From contig JADJTY010000014.1 in assembly GCA_016710935.1 (NCBI GenBank), forward strand, positions 159,501 through 223,500: a stretch of 64,000 nt of DNA, in the 5' to 3' direction. Below the pieces are notes generated by a model. That model was not told where the DNA came from and searched no databases. It saw only the letters and a list, made by a program, of their open reading frames with translations. The position numbers and the translations under genes were made by a program. Positions 34,255 to 41,826 of the stretch are shown here, one piece after another (within the stretch, counting starts at the first letter, position 1; each line of letters starts with the position of its first letter). This stretch comes from Chitinophagaceae bacterium (GTDB lineage Bacteria > Bacteroidota > Bacteroidia > Chitinophagales > Chitinophagaceae).

Positions 34255-35505
34255 TTAACTCCGCTCCTCCCAGATCATCGCCACATGCACAATGGTTTCG
34301 GCTGCTTTGGCCATATCTTTTGTGCCGATCCATTCCAGTTTACTATGTATGTTTTGCATGCCGGTAAAAATATTAGGACAGGGCATGCCAATGTAACTAA
34401 AGCGGCTGCCATCGGTTCCGCCACGGATGCTTTCTTTCTTCATAACCAGGCCGGCCCTTTGTATGGCTTCTTCGGCATAAGCCGCCACCTGCGGGCAGGT
34501 ATCCAACACTTCCTTCATGTTGCGGTATTGTTCCTGCACGGTATATTCCATTACGGCCCCGGGAAATTTTGCAACCGTTTCTTCTGCAATTTTTTTCAGG
34601 CGTTGGTGATGTTGCTGCAAACCGGCCAACGCAAAATCTCTTACAATAAATTGTATGCTTGCCTTTTCTGCAATACCATTAACCGATGTCGGGTGTATAA
34701 AGCCTTCTTTTTTTTCAGTGGTCTCGGGACTCCATTCATTTTTTGGTAAAGCATCCAACACTGCGCCCGCAACTTTTAACGCATTCACCAGTTTATCTTT
34801 TGCATAACCCGGATGTGTGATAACACCACTGATGATAATTACAGCACCATCTGCACTAAAGGTTTCATCCTCCAGGCTTCCGGCTTCGCCTCCATCCAAT
34901 GTATAACCAAACTGTGCGCCCAGTTTTTGCATATCTACTTTAGCAGTTCCCTGTCCTACTTCTTCATCTGGCGTAAATAATATTTTTATATCTCCATGTT
35001 TAACTGCCGGGTTTTGTATAAAAAACAAGGCCGCTTCCATAATGGCTGCCACGCCGCTTTTGTCATCTGCGCCTAATAAAGTATTTCCGCTGGCAGTTAT
35101 TACACCGCTGTTGATATGATTTTTTAAATAAGGCGAATCACTCAAACGTAAAACCTGTGTGGTATCATCGGGCAATATAATATCTGCACCGTCATAATAC
35201 CGGTGCAGGATGGGTTTAACGTTGGTTCCGCTGCAATCGGGCGCTGTATCTACATGCGCACAAAAACAAATAGCAGGTATGTTTTTTTTATCGCTGTTGG
35301 ATGGAATGGTTGCATACACATATCCATACTCATCTGTTGTTGCATCGGTAATTCCCATACCAAATAATTCTTTCAGCAAAAGCCTGCTCAGGTCTTTTTG
35401 CTTTTCTGTGGTGGGATGCGCTGTACTGGTTGGATCACTCTGGGTATCAATTTTTACATAGCGCATGAAGCGGTCGGCAATGTTGTCTGGACTTATTTGT
35501 ATCAT
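34255..35505 (-). CDS. pepT: Peptidase T (tripeptide aminopeptidase)
   Basis: PepT removes N-terminal residues from tripeptides in the cytoplasm. The 416-residue M20-family product has the zinc motif FCAHVDTAPD, LLGADDKSGVAAIMEA, the catalytic/zinc FTPDEEVGQGTAKVD, YTLDGGEAGSLEDE, and the C-terminal IRGGTDGSRFSYIGMPCPNI with its metal His in the following IHSKLEW. Length matches E. coli PepT (about 408). Confidence 0.95.
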   Translation of the reverse strand: MIQISPDNIADRFMRYVKIDTQSDPTSTAHPTTEKQKDLSRLLLKELFGMGITDATTDEYGYVYATIPSNSDKKNIPAICFCAHVDTAPDCSGTNVKPILHRYYDGADIILPDDTTQVLRLSDSPYLKNHINSGVITASGNTLLGADDKSGVAAIMEAALFFIQNPAVKHGDIKILFTPDEEVGQGTAKVDMQKLGAQFGYTLDGGEAGSLEDETFSADGAVIIISGVITHPGYAKDKLVNALKVAGAVLDALPKNEWSPETTEKKEGFIHPTSVNGIAEKASIQFIVRDFALAGLQQHHQRLKKIAEETVAKFPGAVMEYTVQEQYRNMKEVLDTCPQVAAYAEEAIQRAGLVMKKESIRGGTDGSRFSYIGMPCPNIFTGMQNIHSKLEWIGTKDMAKAAETIVHVAMIWEERS

Positions 35506-35560
35506 AGCTTAAAATTAATGGATAATTCTTTAATGCCCGTCCGGATAATTCCTCTAACAA

Positions 35561-35590
35561 AAAAAGCAGCCTGCTTTCGCAAACTGCTTA
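35561..35590 (-). terminator. Terminator of the FKBP gene
   Basis: On the minus strand AAGCAG and CTGCTT pair around a 14-base loop and run into a T-tract, 24 bases beyond the FKBP stop. Confidence 0.55.
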
Positions 35591-35613
35591 ATTATCCATT
35601 AATTAATTATCTA

Positions 35614-36045
35614 TTACTCTGCTATTTCCACCAGCTCGATATCAAAGATCAGTTCCTGACCTGCTAAAAAATGATTGGCATCCAGGATGATGATATCTTC
35701 TTTCACTTCTACTACAATTACCGGAACGGGCTGTCCGGCCTGGTTGCTTAATGTAAGCGGCATCCCGGGCTCAAGTACCATATCTGCAGGTACATTCTCT
35801 TTCGGAAATTCAATGATGGCTTCTTCACTTCTCGGGCCATACCCATCTTCCGGTGCAATATTGATGGTTTTCTTTTCGCCCAGGTTCATGCCGGGCATGG
35901 CATCGTCAAATCCTTTGATCATTTGTCCCGCTCCTACTGTAAACTCCAGTGGCTCTCTGCCAACAGAAGAATCAAACTGCTCACCATTTACTAATTTACC
36001 GGTGTAGTGTACTTTTACTACATCACCTTCTTTAACCTGTTTCAT
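35614..36045 (-). CDS. FKBP-type peptidyl-prolyl isomerase, SlyD-like
   Basis: A 143-residue isomerase: VKVHYTGKLVNGEQFDSS, PLEFTVGAGQMIKGFDDAMP and the LGEKKTINIAPEDGYGPR segment are the split FKBP domain. The inserted IF (chaperone) domain with FPKENVPADM and VIVVEVKEDIIILDANHFLA marks it as SlyD-type. The His-rich metal tail of E. coli SlyD is absent. Role: proline isomerisation and folding in the cytoplasm. Confidence 0.93.
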   Translation of the reverse strand: MKQVKEGDVVKVHYTGKLVNGEQFDSSVGREPLEFTVGAGQMIKGFDDAMPGMNLGEKKTINIAPEDGYGPRSEEAIIEFPKENVPADMVLEPGMPLTLSNQAGQPVPVIVVEVKEDIIILDANHFLAGQELIFDIELVEIAE

Positions 36046-36222
36046 GTATTTTATTTTTATGTATTAAACTGCGGGTGAATTGTTCACCGGCAATATTTTA
36101 ATGCGGGTTGCTACCGGTTTTATTCTGTTGCGCTGGCGAAGAAAAAAGGCAGGTTCTGTTAAAACGGGGGCAAATTAATACATAATTGCCGCCGAATGAA
36201 AAGTTTTTGTGAAATTAGCAAG

Positions 36223-37464
36223 ATGAAAAAGTTAAAATACTGCTGCCTGGCCCTATTACTAAATGGTTACTGGGTTACGGCCCAGCCGGTAAATAACAGC
36301 CCGGTTATAACGGGTGCCGATCGTATGCAGGTTTACCTGCCCATGCTTAAAGGCAAGTCTGTGGCGGTTTTTGCCAACCAAACCAGTATGGTTAACAATA
36401 CCCACCTGGTTGATACACTGCTGGCCAGCGGTATTAAAGTAGTGAAGATCTTCGGGCCTGAGCATGGTTTCAGGGGAGATGCCGATGCCGGCGAACATGT
36501 GGGCGATGCAAAAGATAAAAAGACAGGCATACCGGTAATAAGCCTGTATGGAAAACACCAAAAGCCAACGCCGGAAGATCTGAAAGGAATAGATGTGCTG
36601 ATCTTTGATATACAGGATGTGGGTGTACGCTTTTATACGTTTATATCGTCGCTGCAATATTACCTGGAAGCCGCATTGGAAAACCATAAGCCCCTGCTGA
36701 TACTTGACCGGCCCAACCCCAATGGTTTTTATGTAGACGGACCGGTGCTGGATATGAAGTTTAAAAGTTTTGTGGGTATGCAACCCATACCCATCGTTTA
36801 TGGTATGACGATCGGTGAATATGCCCTGATGCTTACCGGGGAAAACCTGTTATCGAAAGAAGCCAATGCGGTTAATGCTTACAATATTACCACCAAGCCC
36901 ACAACCGATACTCCCTTTCATGTGCAGGTTATTAAATGTAAAAATTACGACCACAATACCAGGTACCAATTACCAGTAATGCCTTCGCCCAATTTAAAAG
37001 AAATGCAGAGTATTTACCTGTACCCTTCAACCTGTTTATTTGAAGGTACGGTATTAAGCGAGGGAAGGGGTACTGATAAACCGTTCCAGATCTTTGGTCA
37101 CCCGGCTTTACCTAAACACTTATTTGCCTTTACACCCAAACCCAATGCCGGTGCTAAAAACAGCAAGTGCTTTTTTCAGCAATGTTATGGATGGAATTTG
37201 AGTGGCAGCAGCGAAGAAATTTTAGAAAAGCTGGATAAAAAAATTCAGTTACAGTATCTGATAGAGGCTTATAAACTATTTCCGGGCAAGGATACTTTCT
37301 TTTTAAAAAACAATTTCATAAATAAGCTGGCAGGCAATGATATACTGATGCCGCAGGTTAAAGAAGGAAAATCAGAAGCAGAGATCAGGGCAAGCTGGCA
37401 ACCAGGCCTTATTGCATTTAAAGCAATAAGAAAGAAGTATTTATTGTACACGGATTTTGAATAA
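36223..37464 (+). CDS. Exo-beta-N-acetylmuramidase NamZ-like (DUF1343)
   Basis: A 413-residue secreted protein with signal peptide (ending TAQ) and the DUF1343 hallmarks AVFANQTSMV, KIFGPEHGFRGDADAGEHV, VLIFDIQDVGVRFYTFISSL, LDRPNPNG, the EGTVLSEGRGTDKPFQIFG loop and the IGE-containing GMTIGEYALM. The family includes NamZ, which releases MurNAc from the non-reducing end of peptidoglycan fragments. Start placed at the second in-frame ATG (36223), directly before the signal sequence. fmt follows after six bases, an unusual partner. Confidence 0.9.
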   Translation: MKKLKYCCLALLLNGYWVTAQPVNNSPVITGADRMQVYLPMLKGKSVAVFANQTSMVNNTHLVDTLLASGIKVVKIFGPEHGFRGDADAGEHVGDAKDKKTGIPVISLYGKHQKPTPEDLKGIDVLIFDIQDVGVRFYTFISSLQYYLEAALENHKPLLILDRPNPNGFYVDGPVLDMKFKSFVGMQPIPIVYGMTIGEYALMLTGENLLSKEANAVNAYNITTKPTTDTPFHVQVIKCKNYDHNTRYQLPVMPSPNLKEMQSIYLYPSTCLFEGTVLSEGRGTDKPFQIFGHPALPKHLFAFTPKPNAGAKNSKCFFQQCYGWNLSGSSEEILEKLDKKIQLQYLIEAYKLFPGKDTFFLKNNFINKLAGNDILMPQVKEGKSEAEIRASWQPGLIAFKAIRKKYLLYTDFE

Positions 37465-37470
37465 CGCTTA

Positions 37471-38484
37471 ATGACTAAAACTACAGCAACAAATTTTACA
37501 GAAATAAGAATCGTTTTTATGGGCACCCCCGAATTTGCAGTTGCATCGCTTGATGCATTGGTAAAAGCAGGTTGCAATATTGTGGGTGTGATTACCGCAC
37601 CAGATAAACCTGCGGGTCGCGGAATGGAATTGCAGCAAAGTGCTGTAAAAAAATATGCGTTAGCAAATAACCTGCATGTGCTGCAACCCGAAAAATTAAA
37701 GAACCCTGTGTTTTTAGAAGAGTTGAAAGCATTAAATGCCGATCTGCAAATAGTGGTTGCATTCAGGATGTTACCCGAAGTTGTTTGGAATATGCCGCCG
37801 ATGGGTTCTGTAAACCTGCACGGAAGCCTGTTGCCACAATACCGTGGTGCAGCGCCCATTAACTGGGCTGTGATCAACGGCGAAAAAGAAACCGGTGTTA
37901 CCACTTTTAAACTAAAACATGAAATTGATACCGGCGATATTTTATTGCAGGAAAGTTTTGCAATACATGAAACCGACAATGCAGGCGATGTACATGATAA
38001 AATGAAAGAGATTGGTGCCCGGCTTTTGGTAAAAACAGTGAAGGGATTAGCCGATGGCAGTTTAACGGAGAAACCACAAACTTCAGTTATGAGTGGTACT
38101 TCATCAGCTGTGATTGACAACCCTAATGATCCAAACTCCCGTCTCCCGACTCCCGACTCCCGTCTCCTAAAACACGCTCCTAAAATCTTCACCGAAACCT
38201 GCAGGATCGATTGGCATAAACCAGTTGATGAAGTATACAATCTGATCCGTGGGCTTGCACCTTACCCGGCAGCTTTTACTTTTCTGCAAGAAAAAAAACT
38301 AAAGATCTATAAAGTTGAAAAAATAAGGGAACAACCAGTTGAGCAGGCAGGCAGTTATAGAACAGACAATAAAAACTATTTACAGTTTGCCTGTGCAGAT
38401 GGCTACATTTCTATACTGGAACTGCAACTGGAAGGAAAAAAGAAAATGGATACTGCCGCTTTTTTAAGAGGTTACCACTTTTAA
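37471..38484 (+). CDS. fmt: Methionyl-tRNA formyltransferase with heptamer-repeat insert
   Basis: Fmt formylates initiator Met-tRNA. The 337-residue product has IVFMGTPEFAVASLDAL, the folate-site VNLHGSLLPQYRGAAPINWA with its catalytic Asn/His, and DTGDILLQE; the C-terminal domain starts near RIDWHKPVDEVYNLIRGLAP. Residues about 207-233 (SGTSSAVIDNPND, then PNSRLPTPDSRLL) interrupt the linker between domains; 38135-38162 is a 7-base tandem array. Without it the length would be close to the usual 305-315. Confidence 0.95.
   Translation: MTKTTATNFTEIRIVFMGTPEFAVASLDALVKAGCNIVGVITAPDKPAGRGMELQQSAVKKYALANNLHVLQPEKLKNPVFLEELKALNADLQIVVAFRMLPEVVWNMPPMGSVNLHGSLLPQYRGAAPINWAVINGEKETGVTTFKLKHEIDTGDILLQESFAIHETDNAGDVHDKMKEIGARLLVKTVKGLADGSLTEKPQTSVMSGTSSAVIDNPNDPNSRLPTPDSRLLKHAPKIFTETCRIDWHKPVDEVYNLIRGLAPYPAAFTFLQEKKLKIYKVEKIREQPVEQAGSYRTDNKNYLQFACADGYISILELQLEGKKKMDTAAFLRGYHF
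38135..38168. repeat. Heptanucleotide array inside fmt
   Basis: Four units of ACTCCCG/TCTCCCG in exact 7-base register plus a partial fifth, translated in frame as NSRLPTPDSRL. Confidence 0.8.
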
Positions 38485-38488
38485 AATT

Positions 38489-39544
38489 TTATTTTGAAAA
38501 GGTTATTGAACAGTTGAAATTACCTTCTGCTGCACCCAAAGCATCTGCTGCAGCATTGCTGATAACCAATAACAACCCTTCATTCTTTTTAATGTCGGGT
38601 ACCGTATCCAGTACTTTTGCAAAAACAATATTTCCGTTGGCCGGGTTGGTGATCTTAATAATGGTTCCCGGAGATGCACTGCTGTAGAGGCAATAATATT
38701 TTTTATCTGACCAGCCACTGGTACTTTTAAAAACTCCTGCGTCCCCGGTTGTTTCTGTAACCTCGGCATTTTTTATCTGAGATCTATACAAAGCTTCAAA
38801 GTCAGCGTAATTAGTATTATTGTCGCGTAATATTTTTTTTGATTCGGGTGCCGGAGTTATTTTCTCAGGCTTTGTAATTGGTTTTTCAGCTACTACCACA
38901 GGTTTTGTTTCCGCTTCTTTGGTAGTTCTTTGTTTTTCAACTTCTTTTACTTTGGTATTTTCTGATGCCTTTGTTACAACAGGAGGGGCTGCAACTTCCG
39001 GCAACGCTGTTTTCTTTTCTTCAGTGGTAACTATTGCTGTTGAATTAATTGAAGTACCGATGCCATTCTTTGCCAGCACCGATTGTTCTTTTTTTACTTT
39101 TAAATAACCTACCACCAGTTGCATTCCGTTCTTAACTGCATCACTGGTTATACCATTCCATTGCTTCAATGTTTCCAAAGGCACATCATTATTATTTTTA
39201 GCAACCCGGTACAAACCTTCCTTATCCTTTACCCTGTAATAAACCGGCACAAATGTTTCATCAGCTGCAGCATTGCCGCTTTGAAAAAAATTTGAACTGT
39301 TTAATGGTATTTTAATGGTCTGCCCAAGGCTTAACCCTTTCTCAAGCTGCAGTTTATTAAAGGGTGCAATGTCTTTCGGGCTCACATTATAGATCCTTCC
39401 AATGCTGTAATAATTTTCCTTGGGTGCAACTTTGTGTGTAATGTAAAGTGAAGGCGAAACACCTTCTACCAGCAACAATTTTTGCTGTGCCGCTCCAAAA
39501 AAAGGTAATAGTATAAACAGGATCAGTATTTTTTTCATATGCAT
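38489..39544 (-). CDS. LysM protein with RlpA-like C-terminal domain
   Basis: A 351-residue secreted protein: signal peptide ending GAAQ, a first LysM repeat (HKVAPKENYYSIGRIYNVSP), a second (YYRVKDKEGLYRVAKNNNDV), a long Lys/Glu/Thr-rich linker (about 165-255), and a C-terminal domain (GTIIKITNPANGNIVFAKVL) that looks like the double-psi barrel of RlpA. The domains suggest peptidoglycan binding in the periplasm; enzymatic activity is not shown. Confidence 0.82.
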   Translation of the reverse strand: MHMKKILILFILLPFFGAAQQKLLLVEGVSPSLYITHKVAPKENYYSIGRIYNVSPKDIAPFNKLQLEKGLSLGQTIKIPLNSSNFFQSGNAAADETFVPVYYRVKDKEGLYRVAKNNNDVPLETLKQWNGITSDAVKNGMQLVVGYLKVKKEQSVLAKNGIGTSINSTAIVTTEEKKTALPEVAAPPVVTKASENTKVKEVEKQRTTKEAETKPVVVAEKPITKPEKITPAPESKKILRDNNTNYADFEALYRSQIKNAEVTETTGDAGVFKSTSGWSDKKYYCLYSSASPGTIIKITNPANGNIVFAKVLDTVPDIKKNEGLLLVISNAAADALGAAEGNFNCSITFSK

Positions 39545-39590
39545 GAATTTCGTTGCAAAGAAACGAAAATTTGTTGGTTGGGGTGGCTAT

Positions 39591-41006
39591 TCATTTGTTA
39601 AGTATACGCCAGTCTTTGGGGTAATAATTATTCGTTCTGTTCGGCATTATTTTTATCCAGCCGATGGGTAATTGTTGAGCGGTAAGCAATACCCAGCCTT
39701 TCATGTCAGTTTCTGCAGTGATATCCATTTTACGCAAATATTGTAAAGCCGTTTCAGCATCTACATCCAGTTTTGGTATGGAAGGATGAATAATACAACT
39801 CACAGCCAGGTCGTGGGCAGGTATCAGTTCGTTTCGGATGATGGTGCCCAAACGTACACCTGCTTTTTTTATGTATAAAGAAGACTGAATGATGGCGAGG
39901 TCATTTTGAAGATGCAGGGGCATTGCAATTATTTCTTCATGTTGTTTTATGTAGAAATAATTATCAGCATTAACCAAAAAAGGTTTTACAGCTTCGATCT
40001 CTTTTGCGGTAAATGCCTGTTTACTTTTGACTTTTGACTTTTGACTTTTGACTTCAGAAATTGCTACCGAACTCAAAGGCTTCCTAAATGCTGCAATAAA
40101 AAAACCTTCGCCTTTAACTTTATCAGGATAAAAACGATAACCGAAGGAACCGGATCCTTCCGAAACCGTTTCTACAATCCCCCAGCTTGCTTCCAATTTT
40201 AATTGTATACTTTTTCCTACAGCCTGTCCGGCATGTAGTTTCAGTTCTTCCGCCAGCCAATCTGCAATGGCTTCATCTTCTGCTTTGGAATAAGAACAGG
40301 TTGAATAAACTAAAACGCCTCCATCTTTTAAGGAAGGCATAATATCCGACAGGATCCTTTGCTGGCGCTGGGCACAAAGGGCAACATTATTTTCGCTCCA
40401 CTCATTAATGGCATTGGGGTCTTTACGAAACAACCCACTGCCGCTGCAGGGCGCATCCACCACAATCACATCAAAATAGTTTTGCAGGCGCTGAAAATCT
40501 TTTGGATCATTATTGGTAACGATCACATTTGCTGCTCCCCACTTGGTAATATTTTCTGCCAGGATATTTACCCTGGTCTTGATCACTTCATTACTTACCA
40601 GTAAACTATCTGCCGAAATAATGGATTGTATCAAGGTAGATTTTCCACCGGGTGCTGCACACAGATCCAAAACTTTTAAAGGTTCGGTAAGATCTACCGT
40701 TTGTTTCAACACTTCTTCTAAAAACATACTGCTGGCTTCCTGCACATAGTAGGCTCCGGCATGAAATAGCGGATCGAGCGTGAAGGAAGGGCGTTCTTTT
40801 AAATAATACCCGTTAGAAGACCAGGGAACGGCCCCCTCCAAACCTCCCCCCGTGGGGGAGGCTTTTAAAGAGTATGCTAATTTGTTGGGATTAAATCTTA
40901 TTGAAGTAATTTGAATACCCGATTGATGCACTGCTTTAAAAGCTTCTTCATTAAAGCCTTTTGTATTTTGTAAGGATCGTATTAATTCAGTTGGAAGACT
41001 GCTCAA
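39591..41006 (-). CDS. NOL1/NOP2/Sun-family RNA (cytosine-5) methyltransferase with two repeat inserts
   Basis: A 471-residue RsmF/RsmB-like 16S rRNA m5C methyltransferase: YYVQEASSMFLEEVL, SAM motif VLDLCAAPGGKSTLIQS, VIVVDAPCSGSGLFRKDP (first Cys) and GGVLVYSTCSYSKAEDEA (second catalytic Cys), with an RsmF-type C-terminal PUA-like region. Residues about 49-60 (ASPTGGGLEGAV) derive from a GC-rich palindrome (40831-40863), and SEVKSQKSKVKSK from a 7-base array (40023-40054). Both are in frame, the second in the linker before the C-terminal domain. Confidence 0.93.
   Translation of the reverse strand: MSSLPTELIRSLQNTKGFNEEAFKAVHQSGIQITSIRFNPNKLAYSLKASPTGGGLEGAVPWSSNGYYLKERPSFTLDPLFHAGAYYVQEASSMFLEEVLKQTVDLTEPLKVLDLCAAPGGKSTLIQSIISADSLLVSNEVIKTRVNILAENITKWGAANVIVTNNDPKDFQRLQNYFDVIVVDAPCSGSGLFRKDPNAINEWSENNVALCAQRQQRILSDIMPSLKDGGVLVYSTCSYSKAEDEAIADWLAEELKLHAGQAVGKSIQLKLEASWGIVETVSEGSGSFGYRFYPDKVKGEGFFIAAFRKPLSSVAISEVKSQKSKVKSKQAFTAKEIEAVKPFLVNADNYFYIKQHEEIIAMPLHLQNDLAIIQSSLYIKKAGVRLGTIIRNELIPAHDLAVSCIIHPSIPKLDVDAETALQYLRKMDITAETDMKGWVLLTAQQLPIGWIKIMPNRTNNYYPKDWRILNK
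40023..40054. repeat. Heptanucleotide array inside the rRNA methyltransferase gene
   Basis: Four perfect ACTTTTG units and a partial fifth; the minus strand encodes the Lys/Ser-rich KSQKSKVKSK. Confidence 0.85.
40831..40863. repeat. GC-rich palindromic element inside the rRNA methyltransferase gene
   Basis: CCTCCCCC (40843-40850), CGT loop, GGGGGAGG (40854-40861), preceded by GCCCCCTCCAAA. Translated in frame on the minus strand. Confidence 0.8.
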
Positions 41007-41087
41007 GTAATTGTTTTTAAAACTGGTTGAAGTTAGCTGATAATTTTTATTTTCGCTTGTAGTTATTAAATCGGATGGATTAATAAG

Positions 41088-41120
41088 AGAGGTGTCACCT
41101 TTGTGAAAGGTGACACCTCT
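41088..41120. repeat. Perfect 15-base-stem hairpin in a divergent intergenic region
   Basis: AGAGGTGTCACCTTT (41088-41102), loop GTG, AAAGGTGACACCTCT (41106-41120). Each arm also contains the smaller palindrome GGTGTCACC or its partner. It lies between two divergent genes, where a terminator is not expected, and 38 bases before the HD gene start. Confidence 0.75.
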
Positions 41121-41157
41121 TACTCCAATTTAAAATTCAGTTCTTAAACAACTTACT

Positions 41158-41757
41158 ATGTCGTTATTATTAAACCGTTCTTCTTTTGGAAACCCTGCAA
41201 ATGCAGGCAATGTATTAAGCCGTGATGAAGCTTACGGGTTATTTACGGATTGGGTGAAGAACGAAAGGCTGCAACTGCACATGAAGCAGGTGGCACATTT
41301 AATGAAATGCTGGGCAGCCGAAAAAGAAAGATTGAATGAAGCTGACCAATGGCGTTGGGAAATGGCCGGCCTCTTGCATGATGCCGATTGGGACCAGTGG
41401 CCCGAACAACATTGTAAAAAAATTATTGAAGAACTGGAAGCCCAAAATATTGACCCTGAAATTATCAGGGCTATTGCCAGCCACGGGCCTAATCATTTTG
41501 GCGTGATACCAGAAACCAAAATGGATAAAATGCTGTATGCTTTTGATGAACTGAGTGGCCTTACGCATGCTTACAGTTTAATGCGGCCCGAAGGATATAC
41601 AGGCATGGAAGTAAAGGGCCTCAAAAAAAGATTTAAAGACAAGGCCTTTGCTGCTGCGGTGAATAGGGATGAAATTATGGAAGCGATGCAGATGGCTGGG
41701 GTGGAACTGGAGAGTATAATGCAGTTTATTATTGAGCGGCAGGGAGCTGTAAAATAA
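41158..41757 (+). CDS. HD-domain protein
   Basis: A 199-residue predicted phosphohydrolase. The HD signature appears as MKQVAHLMKCWAAEKE (first His) and AGLLHDADWDQWPEQHCKK (HD pair), followed by AIASHGPNHFG and a distal Asp in YAFDELSGLTHAYSLMRPEG. This is the pattern of small bacterial HD hydrolases of unknown substrate. Its leader contains the 33-base hairpin repeat. Confidence 0.88.
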   Translation: MSLLLNRSSFGNPANAGNVLSRDEAYGLFTDWVKNERLQLHMKQVAHLMKCWAAEKERLNEADQWRWEMAGLLHDADWDQWPEQHCKKIIEELEAQNIDPEIIRAIASHGPNHFGVIPETKMDKMLYAFDELSGLTHAYSLMRPEGYTGMEVKGLKKRFKDKAFAAAVNRDEIMEAMQMAGVELESIMQFIIERQGAVK

Positions 41758-41826
41758 GACTGAGTCTTTAAACCAAAGCATCCTCGTCAGAGACGATGAC
41801 GAGTGTGAAAAAAATATTTCGCAAAG

